From Bacillota bacterium (GTDB lineage Bacteria; Bacillota; Clostridia; Christensenellales; UMGS416), in contig JAEYYW010000186.1 of NCBI GenBank assembly GCA_023428265.1, positions 1-43,631 of the forward strand: a DNA stretch of 43,631 nt. The letters run 5' to 3'. This document shows positions 22,702 through 30,796 of this stretch, piece by piece. Every line of letters starts with the position of its first letter. Position 1 is the stretch's first letter. The notes beneath the pieces were generated by a model. That model did no database searches. It had not been told where the DNA came from and saw only the letters and a list, made by a program, of their open reading frames with translations. Position numbers and translations under genes: made by a program.

Positions 22702-24220
22702 GCATCACCTCCTCGGGAGTTGTGCCCATCATCATCATACCAATGCGGCCCAGCTTGGCCTCACCGCGCGGCAGGATGCCCATCACGCGGCCCCGGTAGA
22801 GCACGATGATCCGGTCACTGTATTTCAGCAGCGCATCCAGGTCTTCAGAGATGAACAGCACCCCGGCGCCCCTGTTTCTCTCCTGCACCAGCAGGTTGTA
22901 GATCATTTCCGTGGCCCCGATGTCCAGACCCCGGACCGGATAGGCCGCAATGATGGCCTTGGGCTTCAGCGCGATCTCACGGGCCAGCAGCAGCTTCTGC
23001 AGATTGCCGCCGGACATCAGGCGCACCGGCGCGTCCACATCGGCCACGGCAATGTCATATTGCTTCACGGCCTCGGCAACCAACGGCTTGACTGCCCCAT
23101 AATCAATGAAAGCACCCTTCCCCGCCGTTTCCTGCCAGTAGCTTCTCAAAATGATGTTGTCCGCCATGCTCATGCCGCCCACCAGGCCGGTGCCCAGGCG
23201 GTCTTCGGGCACAAAGGAAAGGCCGTTGTTGATCACGCCGCGGGTCCCCATGGGGCCGGTGTCTTTGCCGTCCAGCTCCACCGTGCCGCTTTCGACGGGG
23301 CGGATGCCTGCCAGCGCCTCCGCCAGCTCCCGCTGGCCGTTGCCGGCCACGCCCGCCACACCAAGGATCTCGCCGGACCGAAGCTCAAAGCTGATCTCAT
23401 CCACAGCGCGCAGGCCCTTTTCGCCTTTCACGCAAAGGCTCTTTGCCGCAAGCACGACAGGGCCGGTGGTTCCGGCCGCAATGCTGCCGTCCAGCTTCAC
23501 ATCCTCCCCCACCATCATGGAGGAGAGCATTGCATAGTTGATATCCTCCCCGGCGGCCCGACCCGCCACGCGGCCTCTCCGAAGCACGGTGACGCGGCTG
23601 GCCACGTCGCACACCTCTGCCAGCTTGTGGGTGATGATCACGACGGCGCAGCCCTTCTGGGCCATCTCCTTGAGCGCCTCAAACAGCCCGGCGCTTTCCT
23701 GCGGCGTGAGCACCGCGGTGGGCTCATCCAGAATCAGGATGCGCGCGTTGCGATAAAGCGCTTTCAGAATCTCCACACGCTGCTGCTCGCCCACCGAGAG
23801 CTGCCAGATGCTGGCGGCCGGGTCGATATCCATGCCATATTCGGCTGCGACAGCCTGCACGCGGTTGTTCATCTGCCGGCGGTTGAGCAACATCGGCGTC
23901 CTGCCATCGCCCAACGCCACGTTTTCAGCCACGGTGAAAGCCTCCACCAGCTTGAAGTGCTGGTGAATCATACCGATGCCGTGGCGGATGGCATCCGCGG
24001 GGGAATGCAACTCCACACTTTTGCCGTCAATCAGCAGCTCACCGCTGTCTGGACGGTAAAGCCCGGCCAGAATGTTCATCAGAGTGGATTTACCCGCGCC
24101 GTTTTCACCAAGCAGCGCGTGGATCTCGCCCCGGTTGATTGTGACATTCACATCGGAATTGGCTATCACACCCGGGAAGGACTTTGAGATGCCCCTCATC
24201 TCTACGACAGCTTCCGGCAT
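22676..24220 (-). CDS. Nucleoside-type ABC importer ATPase (NupO/YufO-like)
   Basis: A 514-residue double ATPase as in the ribose/nucleoside importers. The first half has Walker A GENGAGKST (38-46), signature LSVGEQQ and Walker B LILDEPTAVL. The second half has the degenerate Walker A usual for these proteins (VAGVAGNGQREL) and a SGGNLQK signature. It powers the two permeases encoded directly downstream. ATG at 24220 follows AGAGGG. A 180-base gap with a long hairpin and a possible promoter separates it from the binding-protein gene, so its expression may be set lower than that of the lipoprotein. Confidence 0.93.
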   Translation of the reverse strand: MPEAVVEMRGISKSFPGVIANSDVNVTINRGEIHALLGENGAGKSTLMNILAGLYRPDSGELLIDGKSVELHSPADAIRHGIGMIHQHFKLVEAFTVAENVALGDGRTPMLLNRRQMNNRVQAVAAEYGMDIDPAASIWQLSVGEQQRVEILKALYRNARILILDEPTAVLTPQESAGLFEALKEMAQKGCAVVIITHKLAEVCDVASRVTVLRRGRVAGRAAGEDINYAMLSSMMVGEDVKLDGSIAAGTTGPVVLAAKSLCVKGEKGLRAVDEISFELRSGEILGVAGVAGNGQRELAEALAGIRPVESGTVELDGKDTGPMGTRGVINNGLSFVPEDRLGTGLVGGMSMADNIILRSYWQETAGKGAFIDYGAVKPLVAEAVKQYDIAVADVDAPVRLMSGGNLQKLLLAREIALKPKAIIAAYPVRGLDIGATEMIYNLLVQERNRGAGVLFISEDLDALLKYSDRIIVLYRGRVMGILPRGEAKLGRIGMMMMGTTPEEVMRVEALSHF

Positions 24221-24259
24221 TTGATCCCTCTTCTTGTGGTTCTATTGGAATACCTGATT

Positions 24260-24265
24260 ATTATA
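24260..24265 (-). promoter_or_regulatory. Possible -10 element before the importer ATPase gene
   Basis: A perfect minus-strand TATAAT within the intercistronic gap, about 40 bases before the ATPase ATG. No good -35 hexamer is found at 16-18 bases, so a promoter here is uncertain. Confidence 0.35.
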
Positions 24266-24350
24266 ACACAACGTGTAGTTTTTGTTCGGTTTTTTTATGA
24301 ACTGATTGGTTAATGTCGTATTGGTAACAGTGCCAGGCAAGTCAAACATA

Positions 24351-24383
24351 ATTGCCCCCTCTCCCGGTGGGAGAGGGGGCAAT
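24351..24383 (-). terminator. Long hairpin between BMP lipoprotein and ATPase genes
   Basis: A perfect 15-bp inverted repeat (ATTGCCCCCTCTCCC and its complement) with a 3-base loop, 18 bases after the lipoprotein stop. The minus-strand continuation is TATGTTTG, a poor U-tract, so it may act as a partial terminator or as a 3-prime stabiliser of the lipoprotein mRNA. Confidence 0.65.
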
Positions 24384-24400
24384 ATCATGCTGTTTGGAGA

Positions 24401-25489
24401 TTACTTGATCTCGCCCACAACGCCTTCCACAAACTTGCCCAGATTCCAGATTTCCTCATCGGAAAGCTTCTGACCGTCAGCAACCAGATCGCTGCCGTCC
24501 TGCAGCTTGATCGGGCCGGTGAACACATCCCATTCACCCTTCTTCATCAGTTCAAGCTTGCTGTTGATCAGATCCTTGGTCTCCTGGGTGACGGAAGGGC
24601 CAAACGCATCCAGCGTCACAACGCCTTCGCTCACGCCGCCCCAATAGGCTTCGGGCTTATAGTTGCCATCCAGCACGGACTGCACAACCTTCACAAAGAA
24701 GGGGCCCCAGTTCCAGACGGGAGAGGTCAGGTAGCCATCTTTGCCGGCGGCTGCCATGGAGCTGTTGTAACCGATGGAATAGGCACCGGCGTCGGCGGCT
24801 GCCGCCACGGCGGAGGGAGTGTCCTGGTGCTGGGCCATCACGTCGCAGCCGGCGGCCAACAGGCTCTCAGCGGACTGCTTTTCAATCGCCGGATCATACC
24901 AGGTGCTGGTCCACACCACGTTGACGGTGGCTTCCGGGTTCACCGAGCGCACACCCAGCGTAAAGGCGTCGATCATGCGGATCACTTCGGGGATCGGGAA
25001 CGCAGCCACATAGCCGATCTTGTTGGTCTTGGTGGCTTTGCCGGCGGCGATGCCGGACAGGTAACGCACCTGATACATGCGGCCGAAGTAGTTACCAAAG
25101 TTCTTGTCGTTCTTCTTGGAGCCGGAGCAGTGCTCAAACACCACGTTAGGATATTTCTCAGCCAGTTCGGCGGTCGCATCCTGATAGCCGTAGCTGGTGG
25201 AGAAGATCACTTTGCAGCCCTGCTTGATCAGGTTTTCGATCGCGGACTTGCATTCAGCAGTGTTCTCTTTCACGTTCTCAATATACTTGGTCTGGACACC
25301 CAGCTTCTCCTTGAGATAGAGCCTGCCCTGATCCTGGGCATAAGTGAACCCGCCGTCGCCGATGGGCCCGATGTAGACGAAACCAACGGTCATGTTTTTG
25401 GGGTCGTTGCTCTTGGCGCAGCCGGCGCCCATGACGATCATGCTGGCCAGCATGACGACGGTGAGTAGAATTGCCAGGGTCTTCTTCAT
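24401..25489 (-). CDS. BMP-family substrate-binding lipoprotein (PnrA/BmpA-like)
   Basis: The solute-binding component of the importer, 362 residues. It has a lipoprotein signal peptide with lipobox GAGC and the lipidated Cys at residue 24. The mature part shows the family start TVGFVYIGPIGDGGFTYAQDQG and, further on, a GYVAAFPIPEVIRMIDAF segment and GYNSSMAAAG. Relatives (PnrA of Treponema, Med of Streptococcus) bind purine nucleosides. It lies 18 bases after xpt, whose product recycles xanthine or guanine, so a purine ligand is likely. The ATG follows GGAGGAGC. Being the first importer component before a hairpin suits a protein needed in excess. Confidence 0.93.
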   Translation of the reverse strand: MKKTLAILLTVVMLASMIVMGAGCAKSNDPKNMTVGFVYIGPIGDGGFTYAQDQGRLYLKEKLGVQTKYIENVKENTAECKSAIENLIKQGCKVIFSTSYGYQDATAELAEKYPNVVFEHCSGSKKNDKNFGNYFGRMYQVRYLSGIAAGKATKTNKIGYVAAFPIPEVIRMIDAFTLGVRSVNPEATVNVVWTSTWYDPAIEKQSAESLLAAGCDVMAQHQDTPSAVAAAADAGAYSIGYNSSMAAAGKDGYLTSPVWNWGPFFVKVVQSVLDGNYKPEAYWGGVSEGVVTLDAFGPSVTQETKDLINSKLELMKKGEWDVFTGPIKLQDGSDLVADGQKLSDEEIWNLGKFVEGVVGEIK

Positions 25490-25507
25490 GTGTGCTCCTC
25501 CTCTTTG

Positions 25508-26080
25508 TTAATCACAAAATTGAATGACGCCATTTTCGATTGCGGAAATGCGCGCCAATGATTCCACGCAGACGCCCGATTTGCGGAGTTTCTCCCCACC
25601 GGGTTCATAGGCCTTTTCAATGACGATGCCCACGCCCACAAGCTTGGCCCCGCTCTGCCGCACCATCTGCGCCAGACCCGACACCGCTTCGCCATATGCC
25701 AGGAAATCGTCGATGATCAGAACCTTGTCCGCCGGGCCCATCAGCGGTTTGCTCACGAAAATACTCGTCTCGGTGCCCTTGGTATAGGAACGGACAAACG
25801 CCGTCCACGCCTCGCCTGTGGTGTTGCTGCCCATCGCCTTTTTCGCGAAGACCACCGGCACGTTAAGCTCCACCCCAGCCAGCACTGCGAACGCAATGCC
25901 GGAGGATTCAATTGTGAGGATCTTGGTTATGCCTTCGCCCTGAAATCTCCGGGCAAACTCCCGCCCGATCTGCTGGGCCAGGGAGGTGTCGATCATATGA
26001 TTCAGAAAAGAGCCGACCCTGATGATGCCGCCTGGCAAAGCCATTCCCTCGCTTTTGATGCGCTCCTTCAGACTCTGCAC
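25508..26080 (-). CDS. xpt: Xanthine phosphoribosyltransferase
   Basis: Joins xanthine (or guanine) to PRPP for purine salvage. The 190-residue product matches the family end to end: QSLKERIKSEG at the start, SFLNHMID, ILTIESSGIAFAV, the PRPP loop VLIIDDFLAYG (120-130) and VIEKAYEPGG. I chose GTG at 26080, where GGAGG is seven bases upstream; the longer frame to 26140 adds residues with no family match and contains the promoter. A good sigma-A promoter lies just upstream, giving a leader of only about 25 bases, too short for the guanine riboswitch that controls xpt in B. subtilis. Confidence 0.94.
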   Translation of the reverse strand: MQSLKERIKSEGMALPGGIIRVGSFLNHMIDTSLAQQIGREFARRFQGEGITKILTIESSGIAFAVLAGVELNVPVVFAKKAMGSNTTGEAWTAFVRSYTKGTETSIFVSKPLMGPADKVLIIDDFLAYGEAVSGLAQMVRQSGAKLVGVGIVIEKAYEPGGEKLRKSGVCVESLARISAIENGVIQFCD

Positions 26081-26111
26081 AGGCAAACCTCCATCGGCCG
26101 GATACGTGAAT

Positions 26112-26140
26112 ATTGTAATGCGCCTTTCCGGAAAAATCAA
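26112..26140 (-). promoter_or_regulatory. Sigma-A promoter of the xpt-bmp operon
   Basis: Minus-strand TTGATT (26135-26140), a 17-base spacer and TACAAT (26112-26117, five of six). The spacer carries the palindrome TTTTTCCGGAAA, a possible operator. There is no room for an aptamer between it and xpt. Confidence 0.65.
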
Positions 26141-26185
26141 CAGTTTTTCCGAACATTTTCTAAAATATGATGAATATTGTTATGA

Positions 26186-26833
26186 TTATTTTTTGATTTC
26201 CCCATTTTTCGCGGCAAAGAGTTTTGCTTCCACGGCTGCCAGCACAGCGGCGTGCACCTCCGGCTTGGGCTTCGTGGCGTCAATGGTGACGATCCGGCCG
26301 GGGTTCTCCCGGGCAAGCTGCGTGAAGCCGGCATAAACCCTGTCGTGAAAGCCTTTGCCGGCAAGCTCCAGACGGTCCTGGTCACGGTCGGAGATGCGGC
26401 GGGCGGACTCGCCGGTGTCCACTGACATGAAAAAAGTCACATCCGGCATCAGACCGCCGGTGGCGGGCCCGTTGACCTGCCGGATGAGATCTACGCCAAG
26501 GCCCCTCCCGACGCCCTGATATGCTATGCTGGAATCCAAAAACCGGTCGGTGATCACGATCTCGCCGCGCTCCAGCGCCGGCAAAATCACCTCTGACACA
26601 TGCTGTGCCCGCGCCGCTGCGTAAAGCAGTGCCTCAGCCACAGGCGTCATCTCGCCGTGTTCACGATCCAGCACAATTGCGCGGATTTTTTCCGCTATCG
26701 GGCAGCCGCCGGGCTCTCTGGTCACGGTGACAGCATAGCCATGCTGCCTGAGCTTATCGGAAAGCAGCCGTATGTGGGTGCTCTTGCCGGACCCGTCGGA
26801 TCCCTCAAAGGAAATGAACATGCCTCTTGCCAT
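26186..26833 (-). CDS. tmk: Thymidylate kinase
   Basis: Phosphorylates dTMP to dTDP for DNA synthesis. The 215-residue protein has the P-loop FEGSDGSGKST, the TREPGG stretch, the DRF substrate motif in ITDRFLDSSIAYQG, a VNGPATGGLMPD segment and a RDQDRLE lid. ATG at 26833 follows GGAGGG seven bases upstream and lies three bases after the HAD gene stop, so it is co-transcribed with it. In B. subtilis tmk sits near csfB and yaaO; here the same neighbours are upstream, but the darA-yaaR-holB genes that usually follow are replaced by xpt. Confidence 0.96.
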   Translation of the reverse strand: MARGMFISFEGSDGSGKSTHIRLLSDKLRQHGYAVTVTREPGGCPIAEKIRAIVLDREHGEMTPVAEALLYAAARAQHVSEVILPALERGEIVITDRFLDSSIAYQGVGRGLGVDLIRQVNGPATGGLMPDVTFFMSVDTGESARRISDRDQDRLELAGKGFHDRVYAGFTQLARENPGRIVTIDATKPKPEVHAAVLAAVEAKLFAAKNGEIKK

Positions 26834-26836
26834 CTG

Positions 26837-27490
26837 TTAGCCCTCCAGCAGCCAGTCGCAAAGCTGCGCAGCGTTTTCAAACATTGCCTTCACATTGTCA
26901 AACGGAAGAAATTCCACGCTGCCTCCAAACCCCCAAAGCGCCGCCAAAGCGTCCATGCCGCAGTCCAGCGCTCCCTGCGCGTCCATATAGCGGTCTCCCA
27001 CCATCACGGCCGGCAGGCGATCGGCTGGAATCATCGTGTCCAGCATGTGGCGGAGGAGCTCTGTTTTGCTGTCCAGCCTGCCGTCCAGCTCGCTGCCCGC
27101 CAACCCGTCAAAGTATTTTGCCAGCCCAAGGTGCTCCGTTATGGCCTCGGCAAACACCCTTGCCTTGGAGGTGGCCAGATATACGCTGCAGCCGGCGGCT
27201 TTCAGGCGGGCAAGCATCTCCTCCACATGGGGGTAAGCCACGCACTGGTAGGCGCCGACAGGCTTGTAGAACTCGCGATAGATACGCACCGCTTCTTCCG
27301 TTTGTTCCCCGCTCATACCATACACATCGCGGAATGTCTGCCGCAGCGGCGGCCCGATGACTGTGTCAGCGAGCACGATCTCTTGGGGCTTGCCCAGTTT
27401 CTCCAGCGCATAACGGAAGCCATTCAGGATGCCCTCGCGGTTGTCCACCAGCGTGCCGTCCAGATCAAACAGAACTGAGTTGTATTTCAT
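26837..27490 (-). CDS. HAD-family phosphatase (phosphoglycolate phosphatase / 5-prime nucleotidase-like)
   Basis: A 217-residue HAD hydrolase with nucleophile motif LFDLDGTLVDN, a helical cap, a Thr/Ser motif in YLATSKARVF and an acidic motif in MVGDRYMDAQGA. This pattern is common in broad 5-prime-nucleotidase and phosphoglycolate phosphatase relatives. Its place between a PLP decarboxylase and tmk does not define a substrate; a nucleotide housekeeping role is possible. I chose ATG at 27490, with GGAGG five bases upstream; a GTG four codons earlier overlaps that site. Confidence 0.87.
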   Translation of the reverse strand: MKYNSVLFDLDGTLVDNREGILNGFRYALEKLGKPQEIVLADTVIGPPLRQTFRDVYGMSGEQTEEAVRIYREFYKPVGAYQCVAYPHVEEMLARLKAAGCSVYLATSKARVFAEAITEHLGLAKYFDGLAGSELDGRLDSKTELLRHMLDTMIPADRLPAVMVGDRYMDAQGALDCGMDALAALWGFGGSVEFLPFDNVKAMFENAAQLCDWLLEG

Positions 27491-27511
27491 AGAAACCTCC
27501 ACGCGTCCCTC

Positions 27512-28906
27512 TTACGATTGAGCCACAACAGCAAGAGCCCCCTGCCGCACGCCGAACAACCCGCCGCCCAGCGCCTGGGCCTGGCGGGCAAGCGCAATGG
27601 CGTCGGCGGTAATCACCTCACCGGGAGCGCAAAGGGCTATCCCCGGCGGATAGGCACCGAATGGTTCGGCGGCGATCCGGCCGGCAGCCTGCTCAACAGG
27701 AACCTGCACAGCCTTGGAAAACCACGCCTCACGGATCGTCATGACAGCCTCGCCGCGCGCGGGCACACCGGCAATCCCTCCGAAAAAGGGATGATCCTGC
27801 CGCTCGGCGGCAAGCTGTTCAAACGCCCAAACCAGCTGATTAAGCATGGGTTCATCGTCCATCACGGTAGCAATCAACACCACACGGTAAATGTCGCAAA
27901 GCTCCGGCTCCACACCGAGTGCCCGCAGCCTTTCACCGGCTTGCCAGCCATTGAGGCCAAGGCCCCGCACGTCCACCACCAGCCGGGTGGGGTCAAACCC
28001 ACCATACCCCATCGAAAGGGCGTCCTCTTCCCGCCAGCAACGCAAGCCCGGCAGGCGGTTCAGGCGCGCGGCCAGATTGTCGCAGCTTTCTACAAGGCTG
28101 TCTAGGGCGCTTCCGCTCCGCTGCATCAGCAGGCGGCTGTCATCCAGCCCGGCCAGCAGCGGAAAAGACGGGCTGGTTGTTGTGACACTCCGTAAAAAGC
28201 GGGCAATCGCCGGGCCGTTGCCGGGATCCTTCACATGGAGGAGGGCTGTCTGCGTGGGCGCGGGCAGCGTTTTGTGAGCACCGGTCACCCAGGCGTCGGC
28301 AACCGAACCGGCGTCCGGCGGAAGCAAATCAGAGAATGCAAAATGGGCCCCATGGGCAGAATCTGCGAGAATGACCCCATCGTGACCGGCAAGGCGTGTT
28401 TTGACCGCATCGAGCCCGATGCACCGGCCATAATAATCCGGATATGTCAGAAAAAGCGCAAACTTGCTATCGGGCAAACGGTCGAGGCAATCCAATGAAA
28501 ACCGGCTGAGCTGATCGGCACCGCTCCAAACGGGGTCCAGCCAGACGGGTTGCATGCCGGCGATGGCGCAGGCATAGATCGCAGAGACATGGCAGTCTCT
28601 TGGCAACACGATTTTGCGGCGTTCCATCGCCGCCCAAAGCGTCATTGCCTGAATGCCCGCCGTGGAGCCGTTCACCAGAAGAAAGCTCTGGCCCGCGCGC
28701 CAGCACGAAGCGGCTTCGGCTGCGGCCTCCAATAAGGCTCCGGATGGCTCGTGCAGCGCGTCTGTGCCAGGAAGCTCGGTGAGGTCAAAGGCCGCGAAGG
28801 GCAACCGGATCCGGCCTTTGTGGCCGGGTGTATGAAAGCGCAGCGCCTTCCGCCCGGCGGCACCCGCAAGCATTCGATAGACTGGCCCGTGCCGACCCTT
28901 CCGCAT
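27512..28906 (-). CDS. Orn/Lys/Arg decarboxylase-family PLP protein (YaaO/SpeA-like)
   Basis: Fold-type I PLP decarboxylase of the short form without the N-terminal wing domain, 464 residues. It has RFHTPGHKGR near the N-terminus, VNGSTAGIQAM, ADSAHGAHFA (D182 binds the PLP ring nitrogen) and VTGAHKTLPAPTQTA with the PLP Lys K212. A C-terminal GAYPPGIALCAPGE segment is typical. Arginine, lysine or ornithine decarboxylation is the family reaction; which one cannot be told. I chose ATG at 28906, preceded by GGGGGAG at six bases. It stands between gin and the HAD-tmk pair, the known csfB-yaaO-tmk neighbourhood. Confidence 0.9.
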   Translation of the reverse strand: MRKGRHGPVYRMLAGAAGRKALRFHTPGHKGRIRLPFAAFDLTELPGTDALHEPSGALLEAAAEAASCWRAGQSFLLVNGSTAGIQAMTLWAAMERRKIVLPRDCHVSAIYACAIAGMQPVWLDPVWSGADQLSRFSLDCLDRLPDSKFALFLTYPDYYGRCIGLDAVKTRLAGHDGVILADSAHGAHFAFSDLLPPDAGSVADAWVTGAHKTLPAPTQTALLHVKDPGNGPAIARFLRSVTTTSPSFPLLAGLDDSRLLMQRSGSALDSLVESCDNLAARLNRLPGLRCWREEDALSMGYGGFDPTRLVVDVRGLGLNGWQAGERLRALGVEPELCDIYRVVLIATVMDDEPMLNQLVWAFEQLAAERQDHPFFGGIAGVPARGEAVMTIREAWFSKAVQVPVEQAAGRIAAEPFGAYPPGIALCAPGEVITADAIALARQAQALGGGLFGVRQGALAVVAQS

Positions 28907-28966
28907 CCGGTTCTCCCCCAACCCGTCTGCCGCCGGATGCAACCGGCAAGGCGTCTCGGTGTCACA

Positions 28967-29164
28967 TTAGTCCCTGGCTTTGGCCAGCTTCAGTTTTTCT
29001 GCCGGCTCCATTCTGGAAAAGCGCCGGTTCGCACTGCAGCCAAACACCTTGCGTTTCGGATCATCGAGCAGTGTCTGGCAATCCAGGCACACATACTGGC
29101 CCATGATCATCATCCCGCAGCCGCTTCGCAGCCCGCAAAGCACGCATTGCCTTGATTTACCCAT
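28967..29164 (-). CDS. Gin (CsfB)-like anti-sigma-G zinc protein
   Basis: A 65-residue protein with two CxxC pairs (C7/C10 in QCVLCG and C26/C29 in VCLDCQ) around a short MMIMGQY strand, the layout of CsfB/Gin, the small zinc protein that holds sigma-G inactive until engulfment finishes during sporulation. Sequence is short, so context matters: it lies directly upstream of a YaaO-like decarboxylase and close to tmk, as csfB does in B. subtilis. GGAGATG precedes the ATG at 29164. If right, the host forms endospores. A forespore promoter is expected upstream (29165-29284), but I could not fix one. Confidence 0.75.
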   Translation of the reverse strand: MGKSRQCVLCGLRSGCGMMIMGQYVCLDCQTLLDDPKRKVFGCSANRRFSRMEPAEKLKLAKARD

Positions 29165-29284
29165 GCGTTTTCATCTCCATCGGCAACATGTATACATATA
29201 CTGTTTCCAGAAATCAGCATATGATACGGCCCGCGACGGAACCGATGGCAGTTTATGCGTGGCAATATCTGGAGGAATCAGTGA

Positions 29285-30571
29285 TCAATCCAGCTTCATC
29301 TGTGATACATACCCTTTTGCCACAGCGTCGGCAAGCAAATCGTTGGTGTCGTCCAGCGACTTCTGGGCCTTCTTTATATCAGCCGCTGACAGATTGTATA
29401 GTTCCGGCGACTGTAGGGCCTTTTCAATCGGTAACACATAATACCGATACTTGCCAGATACAGACTGAAACAGCGTTTTTGTCGGAATGTACTCCATGGA
29501 CTCCACAGACACCCCGCTGCCGTCCGGCTGCTTCACGAGGCGAACGTTGAGGATCATGGCATCCTCGGTGTATTTGAACTTGGTCGGATTCCATCTTGTG
29601 ATCTGGTTGGAGATAAAGTTCCCCAACGAATAGGCTACGAGCGTCTGTTTCCCGGATTTCTTGGACTGCAGGATCTCAACGGTCTGCAAGACATGGGGAT
29701 GGCTGCCGATTATGACGTCAACCCCAATATCGGCCAGACCCTGCGCCAATTTTTTCTGGATGGATGCGGGAGCCCGCTGATACTCATTCCCCCAATGGAT
29801 GATGAATACCAAAACCTCGGCACCTTCTTCTCGCATCTCATCGGCGACTTTGCTCATCTTCTCAAGTTCTTTCTCCACATTCGAGGAATAAACGTTGAGC
29901 AAGTCACTGTTTCTGGAGCCGAATGTATATGCGTTTACGCCAATTTTTACCCCTTTTACATCGGCAATGTAGTAGGGTTTTTCGCTGGTATCCTTGCGGG
30001 AACCGACAGGCACCAAGCCCTTCTCACGCATGACGGTAACTGTGCGGATCAGGCCGTCTCTGCCCCTGTCATTGGAGTGGTTGTTGGCGGTGGAAAGAAT
30101 ATCAAAACCGGCGCCCTTGAGTGCATCGGCACCGGTATCCGGCGCGCTGAAGCTCATGGACTGTGAGTATTCTTTTTTGGGCCCGCCAAAAGTGCATTCG
30201 AAATTGCCCACCGCCAAATCGGCGCTGCTCAATATCTCGCTGATATATTGAAAACTGTAATCGAAGCTGTAACTCTTTGTTTTGGAATCATAGGCATGAA
30301 TTACCTGGTTCTTGTGGAACATGATATCTCCCACAGCCATGAGGTTGATTTCCACCGGCTCCGGTGTGGGTGTTGGCTCGGGAGTCGGCGTGGGGGTCGG
30401 CTCCTCCGTGGGCGTGGCAGTGGGCTCGGGAGTGGCCTCCTGAGTGGGCTCCGGTGTCTGCACGGGCACAGTGGGCGCAATTGTGGGCGACGGTTGCTGA
30501 GCCAATAGCCCGCAGCCGGCCAGAAGCATGGCACAGAGTGTCAAAACAAACAACGAGCGCAATTTCTTCAT
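29285..30571 (-). CDS. CapA-like (PGA_cap) metallophosphatase-fold lipoprotein
   Basis: A 428-residue surface lipoprotein: signal peptide with lipobox LAGC, a long Pro/Thr/Glu linker (about residues 28-72, repeated PTP/EPT units) and then a PGA_cap domain. Domain marks are MAVGDIMFHKN, DLAVGNFECTF, FDILSTANNHSNDRG, VFIIHWGNEYQR and DVIIGSHPHVLQ, which supply the metal ligands of the calcineurin-like fold. Relatives include CapA of poly-gamma-glutamate capsule systems, but no capB or capC genes are present, so a capsule role is not supported; a cell-wall or envelope phosphodiesterase is equally possible. I chose ATG at 30571, with GAGGA about nine bases before. It is a single-gene unit with its own promoter. 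Confidence 0.88.
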   Translation of the reverse strand: MKKLRSLFVLTLCAMLLAGCGLLAQQPSPTIAPTVPVQTPEPTQEATPEPTATPTEEPTPTPTPEPTPTPEPVEINLMAVGDIMFHKNQVIHAYDSKTKSYSFDYSFQYISEILSSADLAVGNFECTFGGPKKEYSQSMSFSAPDTGADALKGAGFDILSTANNHSNDRGRDGLIRTVTVMREKGLVPVGSRKDTSEKPYYIADVKGVKIGVNAYTFGSRNSDLLNVYSSNVEKELEKMSKVADEMREEGAEVLVFIIHWGNEYQRAPASIQKKLAQGLADIGVDVIIGSHPHVLQTVEILQSKKSGKQTLVAYSLGNFISNQITRWNPTKFKYTEDAMILNVRLVKQPDGSGVSVESMEYIPTKTLFQSVSGKYRYYVLPIEKALQSPELYNLSAADIKKAQKSLDDTNDLLADAVAKGYVSQMKLD

Positions 30572-30635
30572 TTTCACCCATCCTCATTCAAGTAACCAGT
30601 ATAACAGCACATCATCCTTGCCATTCCAGATACGA

Positions 30636-30664
30636 ATTATACCAGATGATGAGCCTCTATTGAA
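30636..30664 (-). promoter_or_regulatory. Promoter of the CapA-like gene
   Basis: Minus-strand TTCAAT (30659-30664), a 17-base spacer and a perfect TATAAT (30636-30641). The -35 is weak. Confidence 0.5.
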
Positions 30665-30740
30665 GTCACTACATCGTTTAGGGGTGGAAGCTTCTCGCTT
30701 TTGGGCATCTTATCCCGCTTGGAAGGTTCACAGACAAGTC

Positions 30741-30770
30741 GGAAGGCCCGGGGATAACCCCAGGCCTCCC
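30741..30770 (-). terminator. Hairpin terminator after thrS
   Basis: A 13-bp stem with two G-T pairs and a 4-base loop, 27 bases past the thrS stop. No strong U-tract follows, so efficiency is uncertain. Confidence 0.6.
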
Positions 30771-30796
30771 GCTTCACACAAAGCCAGATAACCGGT

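Noticed and set aside
26081..26185. Guanine or other purine riboswitch upstream of xpt
   Set aside because: Only about 105 bases separate xpt from tmk, the promoter occupies the middle, and none of the conserved aptamer sequence is present.
29165..29284. Forespore (sigma-F/G) promoter of the Gin-like gene
   Set aside because: AT-rich segments such as GTATATGTATACAT are present but no pair of elements fits a forespore consensus well enough to report.
30355..30490. Direct-repeat array or minisatellite
   Set aside because: The repetition is explained by Pro-Thr-Glu codons in the lipoprotein linker and is irregular at the DNA level.
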